From the NCBI RefSeq assembly GCF_910594005.1, contig NC_057847.1:25953001-26017000 (forward strand): DNA of 64,000 nt, in the 5' to 3' direction. A program made the translations under genes and the position numbers. Every line of letters begins with the position of its first letter. Within the stretch, counting starts at the first letter, position 1. Positions 57,865 through 64,000 of the stretch are shown here, piece by piece. The notes under the pieces were generated by a model. That model made no database searches, was not told where the DNA came from, and saw nothing but the letters and a program-made list of their open reading frames with translations. Origin of the DNA: Cervus elaphus. Lineage: Eukaryota; Chordata; Mammalia; Artiodactyla; Cervidae.

Positions 57865-58590
57865 TTTAAAATTTCACCTTTTCTTTTTGATGGTTGTCTG
57901 GCAACTTGCTAACCCATACTATTACTGGCAAATCACTTTTAAAAGTCGCTTGATGTATGACCTCAATGAAGTAGGTTGAACTTTACTAAGAGTAACAACC
58001 TACATTTGTCAAAACTTTACAGTGTTTCAATTTACACTACTTCATTGGATACTCAGATCTTGAAATGGCCTCAGACACTGTTATTCACCTTGAATTAAGG
58101 TTTTACTACAATGAAGCATTTTCATAATTGGATTAAGAGATCTGCATTTTAGTTTACTAATGGGTTAAGCTAACAGATAAATAAGTTTTGTGTTTCCATT
58201 AAAGAGATACAAAAGTGCCTTTTCAGTACTTTAAGTGTTTGTCATTAATATAAAGGGGGTACTCATCAGTATTCCTAGGTCATTATCAACATTTCCTTAG
58301 AAATTCTTTAAAGAGAACAGTCTGTGAAAAACATCTTTGAGTTTAGTTCATTTTGAAATTTAAAAGGACAAGATCAAATAGCATCTGTCTGTTGGTAATT
58401 GTGTTTTCCCCAAAGAGCCTATCTGAATGTATGAAACATGAAGGTCACTAGTAGTTTCCATATGTAATTTATATTTAAAATTGTTACCTTTTAAATTGTG
58501 CCATTTCACTTTTCTCTGTCCTGTCCCCACCCTCCCATTAAATGACAGTGACTTAGCTCTTCGTGTACCAAACCAAAAGGGGGGCACGTA
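57865..58590. other. Intronic, nothing recognised
   Basis: A/T-rich, no repeat or exon seen. Confidence 0.45.
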
Positions 58591-58594
58591 GCAA

Positions 58595-58810
58595 AGCATC
58601 ATTATTGAGTTCCTGCTATGTGCCAGGCACCCCTTTGAGTTTAGAAATCGGTGAGATGTTAATGGAAAAGTAGTGAAACATATGAAAATGTTAAGAATAT
58701 TTATGAAACATAAATATTATCATGCCTATTTTACAGATAAGACAGTTGGAGAGATTCAAAACGTGCCCAGTTTCTTACAGTAGTAGAAGAAATAGACCCA
58801 TTTGACTAGA
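58595..58810 (-). repeat. MIR SINE, antisense
   Basis: 'gagttcctgctatgtgccag', 'atcatgcctattttacagat' and 'gagagattcaaaacgtgccc' follow reversed MIR order. Confidence 0.7.
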
Positions 58811-59439
58811 ATGTTTATGCTAGTCCCACACATGACACTGCAGGATATATTTGTGACTCTTCAGAAATCTTTGAAAATACTGCTTTAATTAACTTCGTGT
58901 TCTGCTATGTTTTATCTCAGAAAATATCATCTCTATCAAATTGTTTAGAGTTTTAGTTGATGAAAGGAAACAATTCTCAAGATGAAACTGTGTGTTCTTC
59001 TTAGGATAGTAAGTTTTAGCTGCTGCCATTTTTGCCTTGCCTTTTAATTTTGTTAACTATATAATATTGTTACAGCAAAATATTTTAGCACCTGCTTTAG
59101 CATCCATTTTTAAATATACCACTTATGAAAATTTTGGTGGAGAAAATACAGTGTTTCTCATTGAAGCCCATATAAAAATTGCATCAAGTTGCCACATCTA
59201 AAATAATACTACAGAAAAGACCCTAGAAAACAGCTATCACTATGGATCAGTTCTTATATATTTATATGATAAAAAAGAATTTTCCTTTTTTCTTTCTTCT
59301 AGCATACCATGCAGTTTGTTTAGAACTATTCTTCACTGCTGAGATGAGGGAGTTGATATGTAAATGAACAGGGAAATGGGAGACTATCATGCACTAGAAC
59401 AACAGATAATTAATTCATGCGCCTGAAGTGTTGTTGTGT

Positions 59440-59660
59440 TCGTAGTAGTCAGCATCAGTCAAGAGGTACTGAACACTTAACTACATGCATTACATTTAAG
59501 ACTCTCACCAACCTTGTAGAGTAAGAACTATTACTATTTTAAGGAAGGCTAAGCAAGTATAGCAAGACTGAGAAACTTAGTGAAGAATGGTGCCAAGATT
59601 CACACCTAAGCAGTTTCTGTCCAGAGCTCTGGTTCTTTACCACTGCACCGTGCTGTCTCA
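59440..59660 (-). repeat. MIR SINE, antisense
   Basis: 'aagactctcaccaaccttgt', 'actattactattttaaggaa' and 'gttctttaccactgcaccgt' match reversed MIR order. Confidence 0.7.
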
Positions 59661-60269
59661 GCATTGGGGCACTAGTGATGTTGGAAAGTAGACAAGGCCT
59701 GAGACTAGGTAACATACCAGCCACATTCCCTGTCACTATACATTTCATTTAGACATAGTTCATGCCCTATGAAATTTGAGACTAAAAATTCACAATAACC
59801 TGGCTAGAGAATGCTAACTGAAGGTAATATAAAAATTTTTATCTGAAACTCTATCTTTATTTTCATGAACTTATCTCTGAAAGCTATTTTCTAAACGTGT
59901 ACCAATTTAATAGTCCTTTGTAGGGTCAATAACTTAAATAATTTATATATTTTTACATGGAAAATACATGTTATCAGTTCTTTTTGAAGATAAGTACTTT
60001 CTTCCACCACTTGGTAGTTTGTGTGTTTGTTTTTAACCACACAGTGATTTGTTCTATTTCCTTACATTTTCAGTAACTTCAATGTGTTTTTGAGAACTTC
60101 CTGGGAGTAGGGAATTGTGTGTGGATTTCTTTTGTTAACTGAAGTGCAAGCAGATAATTTGTATAATGTTCTGTTCAAATACTATTGTAACAATAGCAAT
60201 GTAATTGAAAGAACATTATATATGCATATTCATGTTATGTGTATGTCTCCAAAGATCCAAGTCTTGAGC

Positions 60270-60400
60270 AAAATAATGACTACCATTCATTGAATGTCTA
60301 TTATATGCTGCACTTTGGGGCCCTCACATATGTTCTCTCATTTGGTTTAACCCTCACAAAAAGGCAAATATCTACCCAAATATCTGTCTTTCTCTCAAGC
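60270..60400 (-). repeat. MIR SINE fragment, antisense
   Basis: 'ccattcattgaatgtctatt', 'atatgctgcactttggggc' and 'tttggtttaaccctcacaaa' match reversed MIR order. Confidence 0.6.
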
Positions 60401-60514
60401 ACATGAGAGAAAACATTTTAGTTGTATCCTGCTGAAAATTACACAGAAACTCATACCAGCAAGAGTTTTATATAAGCAGGACTCAATATACTCTGGTTGG
60501 TTTCCTTATAACCC

Positions 60515-60605
60515 TTGTTTCCTCAGCTGTGAAACAGAAAGAATAATAACTTTCTTATAGAATGAGAATTAAATGAAATATTTTACACATATTAAGTAAA
60601 ATTAT
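60515..60605 (+). repeat. MIR SINE fragment, sense
   Basis: 'tcctcagctgtgaaacagaa' and 'agaattaaatgaaatatttt' match the sense MIR 3' part. Confidence 0.55.
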
Positions 60606-60639
60606 TCTGTGGTAGATAGGTACATTTGTCTTGGAATTT

Positions 60640-60808
60640 TTTTTTTTTTTTTTTAGTTCTACCACTTTATTGCTACCAACCCATCTCCCTCCACCCTCGT
60701 GCACACGTGCTCAGTCATGTGACCCCATGGACTGCAGCCCACCAGGCTCCTCTGTCCATGGACTTTTCCAGGCAAGAATACTGGAGTGGGTTGCCATTTC
60801 CTTCTCCA
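60640..60808 (-). repeat. Bov-A SINE with unique 3' extension and its own AATAAA
   Basis: TGTCTTGGAATTT lies at 60627-60639 and 60809-60821, a perfect 13-bp duplication. On the minus strand the insert is a Bov-A body (60808 to ~60705), then ~50 nt of non-SINE sequence with AATAAA (60666-60671), then poly(A) starting 11 nt later (T-run 60637-60654 on +). Confidence 0.85.
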
Positions 60809-60970
60809 TGTCTTGGAATTTAATTCTCATAATTTGATGAAAAAAGCATGTATTAATATATGATCTATAGTTAACTAATCTGTGGCATTGTAATTGTGCA
60901 ATAAATTCTCTTTAACTTTCTGAGTGCTGCTTAAATAAAACACTGCAGTTAGGTTTGCTTCCCAGCAAGT

Positions 60971-61284
60971 ATGAAAGTGAAAGTCACTCAGTCATGTCCA
61001 GCTCTTTGTGACCCCATGGACTGTAGCCCTCCAGGCTCCTCAGTCCATTGGATTTTCCAGGCAAGAATACTGGTATGGGTTGCCTTTCCTCCTCCAGGGG
61101 ATCTTCCCGACCCAGGGATCAAACCCAGGTCTCCCGCATTGCACATGGATTCTTTATGATCAGAGCCGCCAGGGAAGCCCAAGAATACTAGAGTGGGTAG
61201 CCTCTCTCTTCTCCAGCAGATCTTCCTGACCCAGGAAATGAACCAGGGTCTCCTTCATTGCAGGTGGATTCTTTACCAGCTGAG
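60971..61284 (-). repeat. Bov-tA2 SINE, antisense
   Basis: Bov-A body (GTCACTCAGTCATGTCCAGC), a head ending GCCGCCAGGGAAGCCC, then a second tandem head (AAGAATACTAGAGTGGGTAG to CTTTACCAGCTGAG). This is the reversed form of the tandem-head layout at 28859-29190. Confidence 0.88.
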
Positions 61285-61624
61285 TATGCATTTCTGTAAT
61301 TTTCACTGGTATACAACCAACGTAGACAACTCTTTTTTTGCGCTTTTGGTTGAATGAAAAGTATGCTGTAAATGCAGTCAGGTGTTTCATACTTTCTCTC
61401 ATGAGCTCAAGTTAAAAAATATCTTTAAAGCATTTTCTAACCTCAAGAAAATGCTAATTCTCAAGAAATAAAGGATAGCAATTTTCCATTTTCTTCTATT
61501 TCTTCTAAATATACAGGTTTTTATTTTCTATAATGTTCTGCCTTCTGAAATTTATAAAGGATAAAGGTCACTTACATTTTCTCTTCCTTTCACTGCATTT
61601 TTGTTTCCTCTCTCCTCCTACCAA

Positions 61625-61642
61625 ATATATATATATATATAT
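61625..61642. repeat. (TA)n microsatellite
   Basis: Uninterrupted AT alternation of about 18 bp. Confidence 0.9.
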
Positions 61643-62150
61643 TTTAAGGTTTGGGATCCAGTTAAAAATCTATTTAGAAATATAAGTATCAGAGTTTGTA
61701 TTTGGAGAGATTTTACTATTTCATGAATGCTTAAGACTTTTGAATGGAACAGTCGCACTTAGAAAATCTTGCTGTTTCTCCTTGTCATTAATCAAGACTA
61801 ATCTCTATACCTTCCCATCTCTTTCCTAATGGATTTTTCCTTATCTTATCAGCAGGTATGCTGTAATACATACCATGTAGCTAAGAAAATCAGTGGTTTA
61901 AAAAAAAGAAAATCAGTGGTTTACAAGGCAGTTCAGATAGATGTAGACTGAAAAAGAACAGTTTGTAATAATGTTTTTATTACATAAAGTGGTTTTTTTC
62001 TGAGTCTTTTTTAAAAAATATTGTGTGAAATAGTTATCATGGAATATTTCTTGCATTGTAGAACTTCACTTCAGGCCAAATCTGTGACAGAAGAAGAGAC
62101 CAAGAGAGAGAATATGGGGAATATCAACCTTGTACTTCCTTTCCTATGTT

Positions 62151-62345
62151 AATCGCTCAATCGTGTCCGACTCTTTGTGACTCCATGGACTATAGCCCGC
62201 CAGGCTCCTCAGTCCATGGAATTCTCCAGGCAAGAATACTGGAGTTAGCCATTCCCTTCTCCAGGGATCTTCCCAACCCAGGGATCAAACCTGGGTCTCG
62301 CACACTGCAGACAAATTCTTTACAATCTGGGTCACCAGGGAAGCC
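62151..62345 (-). repeat. Bov-tA SINE, antisense, 16-bp duplication
   Basis: AATCGCTCAATCGTGTCCGA to CACCAGGGAAGCC. CTTCCTTTCCTATGTT (62135-62150) and CTTCCTTTCCTGTGTT (62346-62361) flank it. Confidence 0.92.
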
Positions 62346-62361
62346 CTTCCTTTCCTGTGTT

Positions 62362-63776
62362 CAGAGGTAAACATCTTCGTTGTCTAGATCTCTTGAAATT
62401 AGTACTTTTATAAGTTTTTAAATGTTAATTGAATAAATAGTTGAAGTCATATCATTTAATGTTTAAATATGATAAAATAATTGTTTTTCTACAGTTACTC
62501 ATTTCATGTTTATGATGTATTGTGGGGAATTATTTTAAATCTATTATTAAGTGAAATTTATATTATTGGCAAAGTTTATATTTTAATGTGACTTGGTGTT
62601 GCTTAGAAATTTTGGCTATATAGTTTAAAGACCTTCAGATTATACTGGGACATTCTTAACAGCTTTACAATCTTGGAAAACTAAAACAAAAGAAAAACCA
62701 GTGCCTACTTATTATTCCTAGCTATATGCAGGCAAACATGTGTATAACTTAGCTGATAGTAACAACTTTCTTATTATTTATCACTTACAGAGGTTTTTTT
62801 TTTTGGTAAAATATTTAGTTACACATTTGCTGTCTTATGGTTATTTCAGTGCCCTATTGACATCAAGGGTTACTGATTGTTGTATTAGTAGTTCCTGACA
62901 AATAGAAATTATTTGATATGCTAAGCCATTTCTGACAGAAGATATAAAGTTTTGACAAACATGTATGGCACAGCAAGTGTCCAATTCTAAAGAGCAAAAT
63001 AAATGCAAACCACCATTATGGTGAACACAAACAGCCTGAAAGCAAGTTATCAGTAAGCAAATAATTGTTGAACTGTTATGAATGGAATAGGATGTTGAAA
63101 TAGGGCATGATTGGCTGATGTTACATATGTCCTTGATTACCTTCCCTGTGCTTTTATCCTAATAAGTGACATTCTTTGTATTCCCTTGGATGGCTAGACA
63201 GTCTGACACTGAAGAAGAATAAATATTGCATGTGGTACACATTAAGCTGTCATCCAAGACAGCATTTATAAAAAGTAACTGGAGAAATTCATAAGAAATT
63301 CTGCACTGCTACAGTTTCCTGGCTCCAGTCATAATTGTCAAAGTTCTTGACACATTCAGGTCTTCAGAAATGATTTAGGTTTACAGTGGCTTGGTGTATG
63401 AATAATTATTAAGGATTTGTGTTCCCATATTGCCTTAGGATGTTAATGTTAGTTACTCAAATGTTGTATTTTATGGTAATTTTCATTTTAAGAAGTGTCT
63501 CCACATTGGTAGTAGTGACATATCTTCCATCTTACGGTCTTCCTTAAAAGGATTTTAGACAATTCATATATTTGAAAGGAAGAACAGGAGTTTTTAAATG
63601 CTTAGTTTATCTTTAATCTGTTGGAAAATATTGCTTGCTTGTGTTTAGTACAGGCAAATAAGTTTCAAAGTAAGTATTTTTGTTTTTCTTCTCCAGCAGC
63701 ACTGGAAAGCCTTCAAATGGTCCAAGTGTTTTCAAGTTATTTCCAAAAAGCCAAATCACTACTTGGTGTTTTATTT
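62362..63776. other. Intronic, nothing recognised
   Basis: A/T-rich sequence without recognisable repeats or exons. Confidence 0.45.
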
Positions 63777-63777
63777 A

Positions 63778-63850
63778 GGAGCCTGTTGGGCTACAGTCCA
63801 TGGGGTCACAAAAGAGTTGGACATGACTTAGCAACTAAACAACAACAACA
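63778..63850 (+). repeat. Bov-A 3' fragment, sense
   Basis: GGAGCCTGTTGGGCTACAGT to GACTTAGCAACTAAACAACAACAAC; 5' truncated. Confidence 0.85.
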
Positions 63851-64000
63851 TGTTCTTAATTCACATACTTTTGTAATTTTAATATAGTTTTTTAAGGCAG
63901 AGGAGTATTTTGTTTATTTCAGTCATTATTATCTCTTAAAATTTCTTTCTGGAGGAAGATGTGTAAAAGATATAATATCATACAAAAATAAGCATACCTA

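Overview
This is a stretch of a ruminant (Bovidae) nuclear genome, from inside one large intron-rich gene. The organism call rests on repeat content: Bov-tA/Bov-A SINEs, BovB LINEs with the ruminant-typical (TGAAC)n 3' tail, CHR-type cetartiodactyl SINEs and ruminant L1. I cannot separate cattle, sheep, goat or buffalo from sequence alone.

The only real protein-coding gene I can support is OLA1 (Obg-like ATPase 1, YchF family), transcribed on the + strand. Three internal coding exons are visible at 25210-25385, 47476-47556 and 47865-47962. They join in phase to encode residues ~126-242 of the ~396-residue protein: the helical/coiled-coil insert and the variant NLSE G4 motif. Each exon has an AG acceptor and a GTAAGT donor. 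The introns between them are ~22.1 kb and 308 bp. The first (G1-G3) and last (TGS) coding exons lie outside the window.

Layout: 1-25 kb is upstream intron with SINEs, MER5/MIR relics, L1 fragments, a Hsmar1-like mariner (11555-14689) that swallowed a composite insertion (KRAB zinc-finger and ATP5MF retropseudogenes plus a partly inverted L1), a 3.4-kb young L1 (17759-21116) and an antisense endogenous retrovirus relic (about 21.57-23.8 kb). 25.5-43 kb is the long intron, packed with nested SINEs, three adjacent BovB fragments on +, an ancient L1 that took five younger insertions, and a 2.5-kb antisense BovB whose reading frame is open across endonuclease and reverse transcriptase. 43.9-57 kb, around the two closely spaced exons, is much poorer in young repeats. 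57-64 kb is downstream intron with one BovB fragment and scattered SINEs.

I found no CRISPR, operon or other novel gene system. The most interesting signals are retrotransposition by-products: an apparently template-switched ZNF::ATP5MF retrocopy, two 'tail-only' poly(A) insertions with perfect target-site duplications, an L1 3' transduction, and a SINE whose unique tail carries its own AATAAA.
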